Shown here in pieces: positions 34,301-44,080 of a stretch of DNA of 64,000 nt (its first letter is position 1; every line of letters begins with the position of its first letter). A program made the position numbers and the translations under genes. The notes beneath the pieces are model-generated. The model made no database searches. It was not told the origin of the DNA and was given only the letters and a program-made list of their open reading frames with translations. Location of the stretch: the NCBI RefSeq assembly GCF_014855515.1, contig NZ_JACYFK010000006.1, positions 124,001 through 188,000 of the forward strand, in the 5' to 3' direction. The stretch comes from Euzebyella marina. Lineage in GTDB: Bacteria > Bacteroidota > Bacteroidia > Flavobacteriales > Flavobacteriaceae.

Positions 34301-35557
34301 TTAGAGATTAAACAATTTCTTAACTTCTTCTACCCTATCCAGCTTTTCCCAAGTAAATAATTCTACCTCTTTTTCTACCTTACCGTTGTAAGGCGATTCA
34401 AAAACCTTGGTTACGGTCTGGGGCTCTTTGCCCATGTGGCCGTAAGCGGCAGACTCAAGATAAATTGGGTTTCTAAGCTTTAATCTTTCTTCGATGGCAA
34501 ATGGGCGCATATCAAATAACTGAGCTACCTTTTTGGCAATTTCACCATCGCTTAAACCGATCTTTGATGTATCATAGGTATCAATGAAAATAGAGGTAGG
34601 TTCAACAACGCCGATGGCATAGCTCACCTGCACCAAAACCTCATCGGCAACTCCGGCAGCGACCAAGTTCTTTGCAATATGGCGAGAGGCATAGGCAGCA
34701 CTTCTATCGACCTTGCTCGGATCTTTTCCACTAAAAGCGCCTCCACCGTGGGCACCTTTACCCCCGTAGGTATCAACAATAATCTTTCTACCGGTAAGGC
34801 CTGTATCGCCATGCGGGCCGCCTATCACAAACTTACCTGTAGGGTTGATGTGGTATTTGATGTCGTCATCAAAAAGCACCTGAATACTTTCCGATAGCTG
34901 AGCCCTTACTTTAGGTATCAAAATATTGATGATGTCTTTTTTGATTTTTGCAAGCATCACCTCATCATCGGCATCAAATGCATCATGTTGGGTAGAAACA
35001 ACTATTGTATCGATTCTCACCGGTACATTATCATCTGAATATTCAATGGTCACTTGTGCTTTGGCATCAGGCCTCAAATAACTGATTTCGGAGCCCTCTC
35101 TGCGCAAATCGGCCAAGGTTTGAAGAATTTTATGGGAAATATCCAAAGCCAACGGCATATAATTTTCCGTTTCATTGGTAGCGTATCCGAACATCATTCC
35201 CTGGTCACCGGCACCCTGTTGTTCCTTTTCCCCACGATCCACACCTTGACTAATGTCTTGCGATTGCTCATGAATCAATGATATGACACCGCAAGAGTCT
35301 CCGCTAAACTGGTATTCACCTTTCGTATAACCGATTTTATTGATAACATCGCGTGCTATATTCTGCACATCTAAATAGGTATCGCTTTTCACCTCACCTG
35401 CCAAGACTACTTGACCTGTGGTTACCAAGGTTTCACATGCTACCTTACTTTCTGGGTCAAAAGCCAGAAAATGGTCTAACAATGCGTCACTAATTTGGTC
35501 GGCCACCTTATCTGGGTGCCCTTCACTTACTGATTCAGATGTAAAAAGATATGACAT
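34301..35557 (-). CDS. metK: S-adenosylmethionine synthase
   Basis: 418 residues. It joins methionine and ATP into [21 protein letters not shown] (about 9-26), [15 protein letters not shown] and [19 protein letters not shown] are the family signatures, and length is normal or slightly long. It is monocistronic, and its leader holds a SAM-II-like element and a hairpin that ends 1 nt before the ATG. The end product SAM therefore probably controls its own synthesis at RNA level. Confidence 0.98.
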   Translation of the reverse strand: MSYLFTSESVSEGHPDKVADQISDALLDHFLAFDPESKVACETLVTTGQVVLAGEVKSDTYLDVQNIARDVINKIGYTKGEYQFSGDSCGVISLIHEQSQDISQGVDRGEKEQQGAGDQGMMFGYATNETENYMPLALDISHKILQTLADLRREGSEISYLRPDAKAQVTIEYSDDNVPVRIDTIVVSTQHDAFDADDEVMLAKIKKDIINILIPKVRAQLSESIQVLFDDDIKYHINPTGKFVIGGPHGDTGLTGRKIIVDTYGGKGAHGGGAFSGKDPSKVDRSAAYASRHIAKNLVAAGVADEVLVQVSYAIGVVEPTSIFIDTYDTSKIGLSDGEIAKKVAQLFDMRPFAIEERLKLRNPIYLESAAYGHMGKEPQTVTKVFESPYNGKVEKEVELFTWEKLDRVEEVKKLFNL

Positions 35558-35558
35558 A

Positions 35559-35604
35559 TACTTCTTTATTTTTTGAAGGATTTGAAGATATTCCTAAAGA
35601 AGTA
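35559..35604 (-). promoter_or_regulatory. Hairpin abutting the metK start codon
   Basis: Minus strand TACTTCTTTA (35604-35595) and TAAAGAAGTA (35568-35559) are perfectly complementary over 10 bp with a 26-nt loop, ending one nucleotide before the ATG. No T-run follows. It may hide the initiation region. Confidence 0.6.
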
Positions 35605-35625
35605 TGACAGGTAAAATAGCTGCCA

Positions 35626-35715
35626 ACTGCTTTAGCATTTTTTATGTTGCCAGCGAACTAACCTTATTTTCGGTTGTGACAACAAGAGGTTGCAATCAGT
35701 CAAATCCTTCCTCTT
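35626..35715 (-). ncRNA. SAM-II-like riboswitch (long-loop form) upstream of metK
   Basis: The minus strand has stem AAGAGG/CCTCTT around a loop containing GATTTGACTGATTGC, close to the SAM-II loop core (GATTT...ATTGC). After an inserted hairpin (TGTTGT/GCAACA), GCTAAAGCAGT follows; GCTAAA is the conserved 3' SAM-II block and CAGT can pair with ACTG in the loop as the pseudoknot. The inserted hairpin makes it longer than classical SAM-II. A TAnnTTTG element sits 15 nt upstream, so the transcript would begin at the aptamer. Confidence 0.72.
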
Positions 35716-35729
35716 TTTATAATCAGGGG

Positions 35730-35737
35730 CAAAATTA
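35730..35737 (-). promoter_or_regulatory. Candidate promoter of metK
   Basis: Minus strand TAATTTTG is a perfect TAnnTTTG match. The predicted start lies just upstream of the SAM-II-like stem. The remaining 35738-35897 stretch is AT-rich and presumably carries the promoter of the kinase gene on the plus strand, for which I see no clear match. Confidence 0.5.
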
Positions 35738-35897
35738 CATCTTTAACCTAGAAATAAAAATTTTAAGTCAAAAGTGCGTATTAAAATTATCATAAGGATT
35801 TTTTAGAAACAATATTTTTACCTTGCACGGGATCCTTTGTATCTTGTGCCTTCGTATCTAGTATAGAGAAAATCTCAACTCAAAAAGCAACTAATCT

Positions 35898-36512
35898 ATG
35901 CATATTGCAGTAGCCGGAAATATCGGCGCCGGAAAAACCACCTTAACAAGGCTTTTGGCCAAGCACTATAAATGGGAAGCCAATTTTGAAGACGTGGTTG
36001 ACAACCCTTACCTCGATGATTTCTATACGCAGATGGAGCGATGGAGCTTTAACCTCCAAATTTACTTTCTAAACCATCGATATCGCCAGATACTGCAAAT
36101 ACGGGAGAGTGGAAAAAATACCATTCAAGACCGTACCATATACGAAGATGCGTACATCTTTGCACCCAACCTACATGCCATGGGCCTGATGACCAATAGA
36201 GACTTTAACAATTACAAAAGTCTTTTTGAACTGATGGAAAGTCTTGTACAACCGCCCGACCTTCTTATTTACCTGAGAAGCTCCATTCCTAATTTGGTCA
36301 AGCAGATTCATAAACGCGGACGAGAATACGAAAACAGCATATCAATAGATTATCTAAGCCGCCTTAACGAAAGGTACGAGGCTTGGATCCATGACTACAA
36401 AAAAGGCAACCTTCTAATTATTGATGTAGACGACCTTGATTTTGTGAGCAACCCAGAAGACCTCGGGTCTATCATCAACCGAATCGACGCGCAAATCAAC
36501 GGCCTCTTTTAA
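35898..36512 (+). CDS. Deoxynucleoside kinase
   Basis: 204 residues. It phosphorylates deoxynucleosides for salvage. The P-loop is GNIGAGKTT (7-15), the DRx motif is DRTIYED (about 78-84) and the LID arginines are in KRGREYE. The family resembles bacterial dGK/dAK and insect dNK enzymes; the base preference is not clear from the sequence. It is convergent with the App1-type phosphatase, 2 bp apart. Confidence 0.9.
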   Translation: MHIAVAGNIGAGKTTLTRLLAKHYKWEANFEDVVDNPYLDDFYTQMERWSFNLQIYFLNHRYRQILQIRESGKNTIQDRTIYEDAYIFAPNLHAMGLMTNRDFNNYKSLFELMESLVQPPDLLIYLRSSIPNLVKQIHKRGREYENSISIDYLSRLNERYEAWIHDYKKGNLLIIDVDDLDFVSNPEDLGSIINRIDAQINGLF

Positions 36513-36514
36513 AT

Positions 36515-37519
36515 TTAGATAAAGTTATTTTCTTTGGCATGCTCAATTGCCTGCTCACTACTTTCTACAAGTAGAACGGGTGTGGTCTTGTAACCTTCGA
36601 AGAGGCCTCTTACGCGTTCCATTTTTTTCTTATGCGAAACGCTTCTTAAATAGATGGCAGCGATTTGATCGGGATAGAGTTCTGCTATTTCCTTATAAAT
36701 ATCGGCATCATGCTCACCGCTATCGCCAATAAGAATGAATGACAAGTTAGGATAGGTCTTTAAAATATTAAGTATTTCCTTTTGCTTCTGCGGCTTCTCA
36801 CCCTCTACTCTTTTTCTTCCAAAGAAAGGAAAGCTACGCAAAAGAATGGGTCCTTTTGGGAAACTGTTCTGCTTTAGAAACAACTCTAGGTAGCGGTACA
36901 TATTCCACGGGCTATGGCTGACATAAAAAATTGGGTTGGCCTCGTCACCAGACTTACCTTGATGCAGCATCTGGTAAAATTCGGCAGCACCCGCCAAGGG
37001 AGTCCGTTTTGCCACTGTTTTGAATACGGTATTGAAGATGACCTTCCATTTTAAAGAAGAAACAACACCAGTGTGTAAAATGGTATCATCAATATCGCTG
37101 ATCACACCAAATTTTGCTCTCGAAAAAGGAATCAACATTTCGCCCGGAAATCGGTTTTGATGAAGAATTTCGCGTTTAAGAGAGTTATCATTAAAAGACA
37201 CTTCATAAGACAACCAACCCTCAGAATTGGTCAACTCTCTTAAATCTCTCAAATCGGCCTTCATTTTAAAATAACCTGCATTATCGGTCTGCCCCTGAAT
37301 CTTTTGATCATCGGGCAAGGTGATGGTTACCTTCGTATTTTTGACTTCATCGGTCTCGAATCTCTTGTAGGTGTTCCAGATTAAATTGAGTACCCCTTTT
37401 TGCTCTAAGTCTATTTGTTCATCTTCAAGCGCCCTTCCACGAGCATAAAAATGGCTATCTGTGCCATAACCCTGAAAACCGATTATCTGTAGTTTGTCTT
37501 TAGTACCGAAAAATGCCAT
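36515..37519 (-). CDS. App1-family (DUF2183) phosphatase
   Basis: 334 residues. An N-terminal beta-rich part (about 1-130) precedes the App1 catalytic domain with the HAD-like DxDxT motif SDIDDTILHTG (Asp142, Asp144). YVSHSPWNMY, LRSFPFFGRKR and ILIGDSGEHDADIY are typical of DUF2183. Yeast App1 is a phosphatidate phosphatase; bacterial substrates are not established. No signal peptide. Monocistronic. Confidence 0.88.
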   Translation of the reverse strand: MAFFGTKDKLQIIGFQGYGTDSHFYARGRALEDEQIDLEQKGVLNLIWNTYKRFETDEVKNTKVTITLPDDQKIQGQTDNAGYFKMKADLRDLRELTNSEGWLSYEVSFNDNSLKREILHQNRFPGEMLIPFSRAKFGVISDIDDTILHTGVVSSLKWKVIFNTVFKTVAKRTPLAGAAEFYQMLHQGKSGDEANPIFYVSHSPWNMYRYLELFLKQNSFPKGPILLRSFPFFGRKRVEGEKPQKQKEILNILKTYPNLSFILIGDSGEHDADIYKEIAELYPDQIAAIYLRSVSHKKKMERVRGLFEGYKTTPVLLVESSEQAIEHAKENNFI

Positions 37520-37708
37520 AAATCAAAATTAGCGGCAAACCGCAAAAGAAGCGAACCCGATTCATTTAACAAATATCGTAATTCGACCAAATACTTTATG
37601 TGCAAAAAGTTCTTTCCCTAAATGAAAAGAGTAGTTGCCTCATTAGTGGTTTTATAAATGATAGTTACCATATAGTTTTAGATTATCAGAAACCCTAAAA
37701 CGAAAAAG

Positions 37709-38413
37709 ATGGAACCCAAGAAAAACCAAAATGTCGATATTAATCGCAACAGAAACTTGTATTTTTTACTTTCCCTGCTATTGGTACTTGCCATAACCTT
37801 AATGGCTTTTGAATGGAAAACTTACGACAAGACCTATGACTATGACATTTCGATGAACATTAGCGATGATTTGGTGGAAGATGTACCCATAACGATACAT
37901 ATAAAGACTCCACCCCCGCCACCTCCGATTCAGGCACCACCGATTATTGAAATCATTGAAGATGACGAAGAGGTAATGGAAACCGAAATGGCATCTACCG
38001 AAACAGACCAAAATGAGGAAGTCTTACAGGTCACGGACGTTGAAGTAATGGAAGTTGATGAACCTGAAACCATCCCATTTATTTCTATTGAGGAGGTGCC
38101 CGTTTTTCCGGGATGCGAGAAGGAAAAGGATAAAAGAGCCTGCTTTCAAGAAATGATGATGAAGCATATTAAAAAACACTTTAGATACCCCGAAATCGCA
38201 CAAGAAATGGGGATTGAAGGAAGAGTAAGCACTATGTTCGTCATAGAAAAAGATGGCACTATCGGCGAAATTCAAATGCGGGGACCGGACAAAACACTGG
38301 AAGCCGAAGCAAAACGCATTCTTGACAAGCTACCTAAGATGACCCCGGGAAAGCAACGCGACCGTTCGGTAAGAGTACCATTTAGCATACCCATTACCTT
38401 TCAATTACAATAA
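37709..38413 (+). CDS. tonB: TonB energy transducer
   Basis: 234 residues. One membrane segment at about 17-36 (LYFLLSLLLVLAITLMAF) is followed by a proline-rich stretch (HIKTPPPPPPIQAPPIIE) and an acidic linker. The C-terminal TonB domain (about 145-234) has FRYPEIAQEMGIEGRVSTMF and VPFSIPITFQLQ. It couples the proton gradient (via ExbBD, not in the window) to outer-membrane TonB-dependent receptors. Monocistronic with a hairpin terminator. Confidence 0.93.
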   Translation: MEPKKNQNVDINRNRNLYFLLSLLLVLAITLMAFEWKTYDKTYDYDISMNISDDLVEDVPITIHIKTPPPPPPIQAPPIIEIIEDDEEVMETEMASTETDQNEEVLQVTDVEVMEVDEPETIPFISIEEVPVFPGCEKEKDKRACFQEMMMKHIKKHFRYPEIAQEMGIEGRVSTMFVIEKDGTIGEIQMRGPDKTLEAEAKRILDKLPKMTPGKQRDRSVRVPFSIPITFQLQ

Positions 38414-38420
38414 CTAAAGA

Positions 38421-38440
38421 GGCTGCCAAGGCAGCTTTTT
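38421..38440 (+). terminator. Terminator of tonB
   Basis: GGCTGCC/GGCAGC inverted repeat with a very short loop followed by TTTTTT, 8 bp after the tonB stop. The rest of 38441-38688 is AT-rich, with nothing recognised except a promoter-like element. Confidence 0.75.
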
Positions 38441-38618
38441 TATTGGATATCGCCTGATCAATTTAGTTCGGAAACAACAAATAGTGCTGTTTTTAAGAAG
38501 AATGCATATTAGTGTTTGGCAAAAAGTTTGAGACAATCGAAAAAGTATCTTCTTGAGATTAAGAAGATCATATTTAAATTTCTGAATCCGACACCGCTTC
38601 ATTTAATCGAAAGAGTCA

Positions 38619-38626
38619 TACTTTCG
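38619..38626 (+). promoter_or_regulatory. Candidate promoter of the lipoprotein hydrolase
   Basis: TACTTTCG differs from TAnnTTTG at one base and lies 63 nt before the ATG. Confidence 0.35.
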
Positions 38627-38688
38627 CCCCCAATTTTTGATAGTCTAACCGCAAGTCCTCAAATTTGCATTCCTTATAAATCCCCCGA

Positions 38689-39630
38689 ATGAGGCCAATT
38701 TTAGTATTGACGATATTCGTCGCCTTCATAAGTTGCACAGATAAGTATGCAGAATACAAAAAAGTACCTGATTACATTACAAAAGCTTCTCCTCTAGATT
38801 CTACATACTATCAGGCATACAACAAAACCTTACAATTATGGGATGTTGATTTTGAAGAATTGTATATACCTACCACCGATGGCATTGCCCATGTCATTGT
38901 AAGCGGCCCAAAAAATGGAGAGCCCGTGGTTCTACTGCACGGCATGAATGCCAGTTCTACCATGTGGTACCCCAATATAAAAGCACTGACCCAAAATCAC
39001 CGCATTTTCGCCATTGACTTTCTATTAGAACCGGGCAAATCGCATCTTTACGACGATGTTGAAAGTGTTGAAAAGGTTACCGCTTGGTACAAAGAGATTT
39101 TATTTGTTCTAGAGCTTGATAGCTTTCACCTCATCGGAGCATCGAGAGGAGGATGGCTAGCGGTGAATTTAGCGTTGAGCAATCAACAAAAGATAAAAAG
39201 CATGATATTGCTGAGCCCGGCTCAAACCTTTACTTGGATCCGCCCCAGTTTAGATTTGTTCAAAAACATCGTTACGCTTCTCTCCTCCAAAGAAAAACAA
39301 ATTGCACAAAGTTTGGAAAGCATGTCGACCAACGTATCTAACATTAGCGATACTTATTTGGAACAATACAAGCTAGGTTTGGAAAGAGAATCAGAGAACA
39401 AGTTCATAACCAATATGCAACCCTTTTCTACCAAAGAACTAGAGTCTTTACAAATGCCTGTTTTAGTTTTAATCGGGGATGACGATATTATCAATGAACG
39501 AAAAACTGTTAGAATTGCGAACAGATTGCCCAAAGGAAAGGGTGAAATCATACCCAATGCGGGCCATTTTTTATCCATCGACCAAGCAGCAGTGGTCAAT
39601 GAGAAAATGACAGCATTTTTAGAAGAATAA
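38689..39630 (+). CDS. Alpha/beta hydrolase lipoprotein
   Basis: 313 residues. The N-terminal signal ends in a lipobox (VAFISC, Cys16), so it is likely anchored to a membrane. The hydrolase fold has the HGMNASS oxyanion loop (about 84), nucleophile Ser152 in GASRGG, the acid in GDDDI and His in NAGHFLS. The substrate is unknown (esterase- or epoxide hydrolase-like). Monocistronic, convergent with the GH10-like gene through a shared terminator. Confidence 0.88.
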   Translation: MRPILVLTIFVAFISCTDKYAEYKKVPDYITKASPLDSTYYQAYNKTLQLWDVDFEELYIPTTDGIAHVIVSGPKNGEPVVLLHGMNASSTMWYPNIKALTQNHRIFAIDFLLEPGKSHLYDDVESVEKVTAWYKEILFVLELDSFHLIGASRGGWLAVNLALSNQQKIKSMILLSPAQTFTWIRPSLDLFKNIVTLLSSKEKQIAQSLESMSTNVSNISDTYLEQYKLGLERESENKFITNMQPFSTKELESLQMPVLVLIGDDDIINERKTVRIANRLPKGKGEIIPNAGHFLSIDQAAVVNEKMTAFLEE

Positions 39631-39650
39631 TTCTTAAAAAAGGCTACCAA

Positions 39651-39679
39651 AAAAAGGCATCTGTTCAGATGCCTTTTTT
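39651..39679. terminator. Bidirectional terminator
   Basis: AAAAAGGCATCTG and CAGATGCCTTTTTT form a strong hairpin between two convergent genes, with T-runs on both strands. Confidence 0.85.
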
Positions 39680-39708
39680 GTTTTCCGTAATAGTCAGAAG
39701 ACCAAACC

Positions 39709-40812
39709 TTATTCTTTCGAATAATCTTTATAAATAGCTTCGTTAAAAGCGGCCCAATGGGCATCGGTCATTCTACCCGGTGTAAAAAGACATATTCCCG
39801 CGGCACCATTCTCCATCGATTCCTTAATGGCATCACCTAATTCTTCCGGTAAGAGTCCGTGACCCTCAGGGTCTTTCTCACTGGCCTTGTTCCATGGTCT
39901 TGGGCAAATAAAAAGACCACTATAGACGGGCGTATCACCTGCCGCTTTCACTTCTTCTTTTACCTGACTACCAATCCATAAGGTATTGGCCATATAAAAG
40001 TCATTGTAGTTCATTGGGTAATAAGCATCTAAACCCCAATTGTTCCATTCTTGACGAACCAGTTTTTTAGAAACCGTCGGGCCAGGGAAAACTGCAGCGT
40101 TAACTTTCTTACCTTTTTTATGAACGGCTTCCTTTATTTCATTCACCAAACCGGTGATTACGTTATATCTGTATTCCTTCCATTCATGAACCGTAGATGG
40201 ATCATCAACTTTGGTGATATCGATACCACTTTTCTTTTTAAAATCAGAAGTACAGGTATCGCAATAGCAAAAATCATATTCTGGATATTCGCGATCTTGA
40301 ATCAAACCGTACTTTTCCCAAAGCCCACGCGCCAAAATCACATCGGGAAAGCGTATGTAGTCTAAATGAATTCCGTCTACCTCATCAACTTCGGCAACTC
40401 CCGTATATAAGTCCTTTAAATACTTTCTAACCCCTTTTTTATTAGGGCACATAAATTTATAGTAAGAAGTATATGGCTGCACCTCATAGGTAGATTCTCC
40501 TTTGCCACTTACGCCATACCATTCCGGTTTAATTTTTGGGTCTCCCTGAATCATGGTCGGAATCCAAGTATGGAATTCCAAACCCGCCTCTTTCACGAAC
40601 TTACCCACTCTTTTGTAAGTTTCTGGGTCGTGTCCACCGCTGTACATTAGGCCATCGATACCTTTTTCCTTAAAATCTGCAAATTGTTCTTGAAGTTCTT
40701 TATCTGTGGCTTTTCCCGGACCACCGACCCATGCATAAACGGGGACCTTGGTGGCCTGAGAATTGGCATAAATGGAAAGAAGTACTAATAGGGGAAGAAA
40801 AAGTTTTTTCAT
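39709..40812 (-). CDS. Secreted glycoside hydrolase, GHL10/family 10-like
   Basis: 367 residues with a signal peptide (MKKLFLPLLVLLSIYANSQ). The barrel has VYAWVGG, GIDGLMYSGG, FHTWIPTMIQG and GIHLDYIRFPD, the last a hallmark of GHL10 glycosyl-hydrolase-like proteins. YPMNYND and GLFICPRPWN follow. CYCDTCTSDF (two or three Cys) may bind a metal or form a disulfide. Polysaccharide or glycan cleavage in the periplasm is inferred; the substrate is unknown. A good promoter element lies 20 nt before the ATG. Confidence 0.82.
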   Translation of the reverse strand: MKKLFLPLLVLLSIYANSQATKVPVYAWVGGPGKATDKELQEQFADFKEKGIDGLMYSGGHDPETYKRVGKFVKEAGLEFHTWIPTMIQGDPKIKPEWYGVSGKGESTYEVQPYTSYYKFMCPNKKGVRKYLKDLYTGVAEVDEVDGIHLDYIRFPDVILARGLWEKYGLIQDREYPEYDFCYCDTCTSDFKKKSGIDITKVDDPSTVHEWKEYRYNVITGLVNEIKEAVHKKGKKVNAAVFPGPTVSKKLVRQEWNNWGLDAYYPMNYNDFYMANTLWIGSQVKEEVKAAGDTPVYSGLFICPRPWNKASEKDPEGHGLLPEELGDAIKESMENGAAGICLFTPGRMTDAHWAAFNEAIYKDYSKE

Positions 40813-40831
40813 AAGTATGTTTTAAGGCTGC

Positions 40832-40839
40832 CAAATTTA
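40832..40839 (-). promoter_or_regulatory. Candidate promoter of the GH10-like gene
   Basis: Minus strand TAAATTTG is a perfect TAnnTTTG match 20 nt upstream of the ATG. Confidence 0.45.
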
Positions 40840-41001
40840 AGCAATACAAAGGTTTTACTGCTTTTCGTCGGTCCTGTAATTTGGTATAATGTCGCATTAT
40901 TACGAAACCACCATCCTACCCTTTGAAAAATATAAAAACCAAAAAGTAAAAGCCAAGTTTTTAAGAATTACCCACCCGTCGTAACCGGAATCATCAGAAA
41001 T

Positions 41002-41028
41002 AAAAAAGGCTACCCGTAGGCAGCCTTT
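41002..41028 (-). terminator. Terminator of hppA
   Basis: Minus strand AAAGGCTGCC and GGGTAGCCTTTTTT form a stem followed by T-rich sequence after the hppA stop. Confidence 0.8.
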
Positions 41029-41052
41029 CTCACATGTTCAAGTTGAGGATGT

Positions 41053-43443
41053 TCACTTACGAACATCAATACTTTCAATAGTTATTTCTACATCAGAGCC
41101 TTTTTCAGTATTAGCCTGATTCTCAAATTCCTTTAACTGTTTTTTTACCTCTTCAGAACTACCGGAAAATGTTTTCTCTTCGCTGAACTTTTGTCCGTTG
41201 ACCACTTTGGTATATGCAATGGTCGCTTCAGCAAGCCCGTCTTTCTGTTCGGTCTGCATCTCTATTTTTATCTCCTTTTTGTCAATATCGCCAGCCATTC
41301 CCGAAACGTCATTGGCTATACTAGGCGCAATTACCAATGCCACTACTGACATTAATTTTAAGAGAATGTTCAGCGAAGGTCCCGAGGTATCTTTAAAAGG
41401 ATCTCCAACGGTATCTCCTACAACGGCAGCTTTATGCGCGTCGGTACCTTTTCTACCCTGTTCTTCAATCATTTTTTTGGCATTATCCCAAGCGCCACCG
41501 GCATTGGACTGAAATATGGCCATCAAAACCCCGCAAGTCGTTACACCGGCCAAAAGACCGCCCAACATTTCAGCACCGCCTAAAAACCCGACAGCCACAG
41601 GTACCGCAATGGCCAACAGACCAGGAAGTACCATTTCTTTAATGGAAGCCTGAGTTGAAATGGCCACACACTTTTCGTATTCTGCAAGACCATCGGCCTG
41701 ATCAAAAATGGCTCTTTGTTCGGGTGTCGCCTTTGACATATCAGAATCAACTTGCCGCATTACTTCCAAGGCCGCTTTCAGCTGGGGAATATCCCTAAAC
41801 TGACGGCGTACCTCTTCAATCATAGCCATGGCTGCCCTACCCACAGCATTCATTGATAGTGCAGAGAAGACGAATGGCAACATACCGCCCACTAATAGAC
41901 CGGCCATTACCGTTGGTTTTGAAACATCGATGCCCGTAACGTTTGCTGTTTGCATGAATGCTGCGAACAATGCCAGTGCAGTTAAGGCGGCAGAAGCTAT
42001 CGCGAAACCTTTACCTATGGCGGCAGTCGTATTTCCTACAGCATCCAATTTATCGGTTCGTTCTCTCACCTCACTAGGTAGTTCAGACATTTCTGCAATA
42101 CCACCTGCGTTATCGGAAATTGGCCCGTAAGCATCAACGGCCAGCTGAATTCCCGTATTGGCAAGCATACCAACGGCAGCAATGGCAATACCGTAAAGAC
42201 CGGCGAACATATGCGAAATAATAATAGCCGCAGCAATGATTAGAATAGGGAACATGGTAGACATCATTCCCACACCCAAACCTGCAATGATATTGGTTGC
42301 CGAACCTGTTTCAGATTGTTTTACGATGGAGTTTACGGGTTTGGTACCCGTTCCAGTATAATATTCGGTTACCTTACCTACTGCTAAACCAGCTACAAGA
42401 CCGGCTATTACGGCATAGAACACACCCATGGCAGTGTAAGACTCACCTCCAAGGTTCCAGCTTTCCGGAAGCATCATGGTAATGAGAAAATAAGACGCCA
42501 CCAACATCAAACCTGCAGAACCAAACTCACCAATATTTAAGGCTGTTTGAGGATTTCCGCCTTCCTTTACCTTCACAAAAAAGCTACCTACAATAGACAT
42601 GATAATACCTATAGCAGCCAAGACCAAAGGAAGATAAACGGCCCCAAGACCATCAAATGCACCACCAAAAGCATCGATTTGCACAAAGGCTGCACCCAGC
42701 ACCATCGTTCCTATTATAGAACCTACATAAGACTCGAACAAATCAGCCCCCATTCCGGCCACGTCACCAACATTATCTCCAACGTTATCTGCAATGGTAG
42801 CAGGATTTAAAGGGTGATCTTCAGGAATACCGGCTTCTACCTTACCAACCAAATCGGCCCCGACATCGGCAGCCTTGGTATAAATTCCGCCACCCACACG
42901 GGCGAAGAGCGCAATGGAGGAAGCCCCTAGAGAAAACCCGGAAAGTACGTTGAGTACTTCACCTATACTCCATCCTTGTCCGCTATAAATCATAAACAGA
43001 CCGCTAAGTCCGAGAACTCCTAGACCTACTACACCGAGCCCCATTACGGCGCCACCTGCAAAAGCTACTTCCAAGGCTTTTCCTAGTGAAGTTCTAGCGG
43101 CATTGGTAGTTCTTACATTGGCCTTGGTAGCCACCTTCATGCCAATAAAGCCTGCTAAAGCGGAACAAATGGCCCCTACAATAAACGATACGGCCACCAT
43201 TCCGTTAGAGCCTTCTTCGCTGCTGCCTTTAAAGAAAAGCAATACCGCAACGGCCACCACAAAAACAGATAAGATTTTATATTCGGCCTTAAGAAAAGAC
43301 ATTGCCCCATCGGCAATGTTTTTAGCGATCCTGGCCATTTTTTCATCGCCAACTTCCTGCTTGCCTACCCAAGCATTTTTCCAGACTACAAAAAGCAGTG
43401 CCAGCACACCGAATACCGGTAAAAACTTTACGATCAATTCCAT
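41053..43443 (-). CDS. hppA: Membrane-bound ion-translocating pyrophosphatase
   Basis: 796 residues, about 16 hydrophobic segments. It hydrolyses pyrophosphate and pumps H+ and/or Na+ across the inner membrane. [19 protein letters not shown] (193-211) is the catalytic loop and DNVGDNVGD (219-227) the second acidic motif. GNTTAA at 470-475 has Ala where K+-independent enzymes have Lys, so the K+-dependent class is likely. The last about 85 residues form a hydrophilic extension rich in Glu/Lys after the last membrane segment. It sits downstream of soluble ppa, about 110 bp apart, on the same strand. Confidence 0.96.
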   Translation of the reverse strand: MELIVKFLPVFGVLALLFVVWKNAWVGKQEVGDEKMARIAKNIADGAMSFLKAEYKILSVFVVAVAVLLFFKGSSEEGSNGMVAVSFIVGAICSALAGFIGMKVATKANVRTTNAARTSLGKALEVAFAGGAVMGLGVVGLGVLGLSGLFMIYSGQGWSIGEVLNVLSGFSLGASSIALFARVGGGIYTKAADVGADLVGKVEAGIPEDHPLNPATIADNVGDNVGDVAGMGADLFESYVGSIIGTMVLGAAFVQIDAFGGAFDGLGAVYLPLVLAAIGIIMSIVGSFFVKVKEGGNPQTALNIGEFGSAGLMLVASYFLITMMLPESWNLGGESYTAMGVFYAVIAGLVAGLAVGKVTEYYTGTGTKPVNSIVKQSETGSATNIIAGLGVGMMSTMFPILIIAAAIIISHMFAGLYGIAIAAVGMLANTGIQLAVDAYGPISDNAGGIAEMSELPSEVRERTDKLDAVGNTTAAIGKGFAIASAALTALALFAAFMQTANVTGIDVSKPTVMAGLLVGGMLPFVFSALSMNAVGRAAMAMIEEVRRQFRDIPQLKAALEVMRQVDSDMSKATPEQRAIFDQADGLAEYEKCVAISTQASIKEMVLPGLLAIAVPVAVGFLGGAEMLGGLLAGVTTCGVLMAIFQSNAGGAWDNAKKMIEEQGRKGTDAHKAAVVGDTVGDPFKDTSGPSLNILLKLMSVVALVIAPSIANDVSGMAGDIDKKEIKIEMQTEQKDGLAEATIAYTKVVNGQKFSEEKTFSGSSEEVKKQLKEFENQANTEKGSDVEITIESIDVRK

Positions 43444-43500
43444 TATTACTTTGGTTTAGTTAAAATAATGGCACCTAAAGTAGTAAAATAGAATTAAATA

Positions 43501-43531
43501 AAAAAAGCCCTATTATATCAATAATAAGGCT
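43501..43531 (-). terminator. Terminator of ppa
   Basis: Minus strand AGCCTTATTAT-(TGAT)-ATAATAGGGCT followed by TTTTTT, between ppa and hppA. The two pyrophosphatase genes are therefore probably separate transcripts. Confidence 0.8.
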
Positions 43532-43552
43532 ATATTCTAAGCGGAATTTTAA

Positions 43553-44080
43553 CTATATCGTAAAAGTTCGCTTCTTTTTTAAATCACTATCATTATAGCG
43601 CTTCACGCACTCTTGATATATTTTTACGGCCTCTTCGGCATTGCCCCATCCACCGGTATCAACTTTCTTTTCCTCTAAGTCTTTGTAAACCTGAAAGAAA
43701 TGCTCGATTTCCTTTAGTCTATGAGGATTCAAATCGCTAATATCATTGTTATTGCTCCAAATTGGGTCGGAAACGGGAACGCATATCAACTTTTCATCGG
43801 GACCTTTTTCATCGGTCATATGGAAAACTCCGATGGGCTTCACCTCCATCACTACCATGGGGTAAGTAGGTTCGGTACCCATTACCAAAACGTCTAGCGG
43901 GTCTCTATCAAGGGCCAAGGTCTCAGGTACAAAACCATAATCACCTGGATACATCATGGATGAAAAGAGCATACGGTCGAAGCGAATCTTGTTCAAGACA
44001 AAATCGTACTCGTATTTGTTTCTACTACCTTTTGGAATTTCTATTAAAACATCGAAAGTTATATTCGTTTTCTTTCCCAT
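43553..44080 (-). CDS. ppa: Inorganic pyrophosphatase, soluble family I
   Basis: I start at the ATG at 44080 (MGKKTNITFDVLIEIPKGSRNKYEY, 175 residues); the frame stays open for 28 more codons upstream, but that stretch does not resemble the family. ALDRDPLDVLV and DPIWSNNNDISDL hold the metal-binding Asp residues, and YPGDYGFVPE is conserved. Cytoplasmic Mg2+ enzyme that pulls biosynthetic reactions, among them the sulfurylase reaction encoded at 22.5-24.8 kb. Adjacent to the membrane pyrophosphatase. Confidence 0.94.
   Translation of the reverse strand: MGKKTNITFDVLIEIPKGSRNKYEYDFVLNKIRFDRMLFSSMMYPGDYGFVPETLALDRDPLDVLVMGTEPTYPMVVMEVKPIGVFHMTDEKGPDEKLICVPVSDPIWSNNNDISDLNPHRLKEIEHFFQVYKDLEEKKVDTGGWGNAEEAVKIYQECVKRYNDSDLKKKRTFTI

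Noticed and set aside
35558-35720. A third SAM-I (S-box) upstream of metK
   Set aside because: The AAGAAAGG/GGAGGGA core and P1 partner are absent; the SAM-II-like reading fits better.
38414-38602. Minus-strand frame of 62 codons after tonB
   Set aside because: AT-rich, overlaps the tonB terminator, and shows no domain or initiation context.
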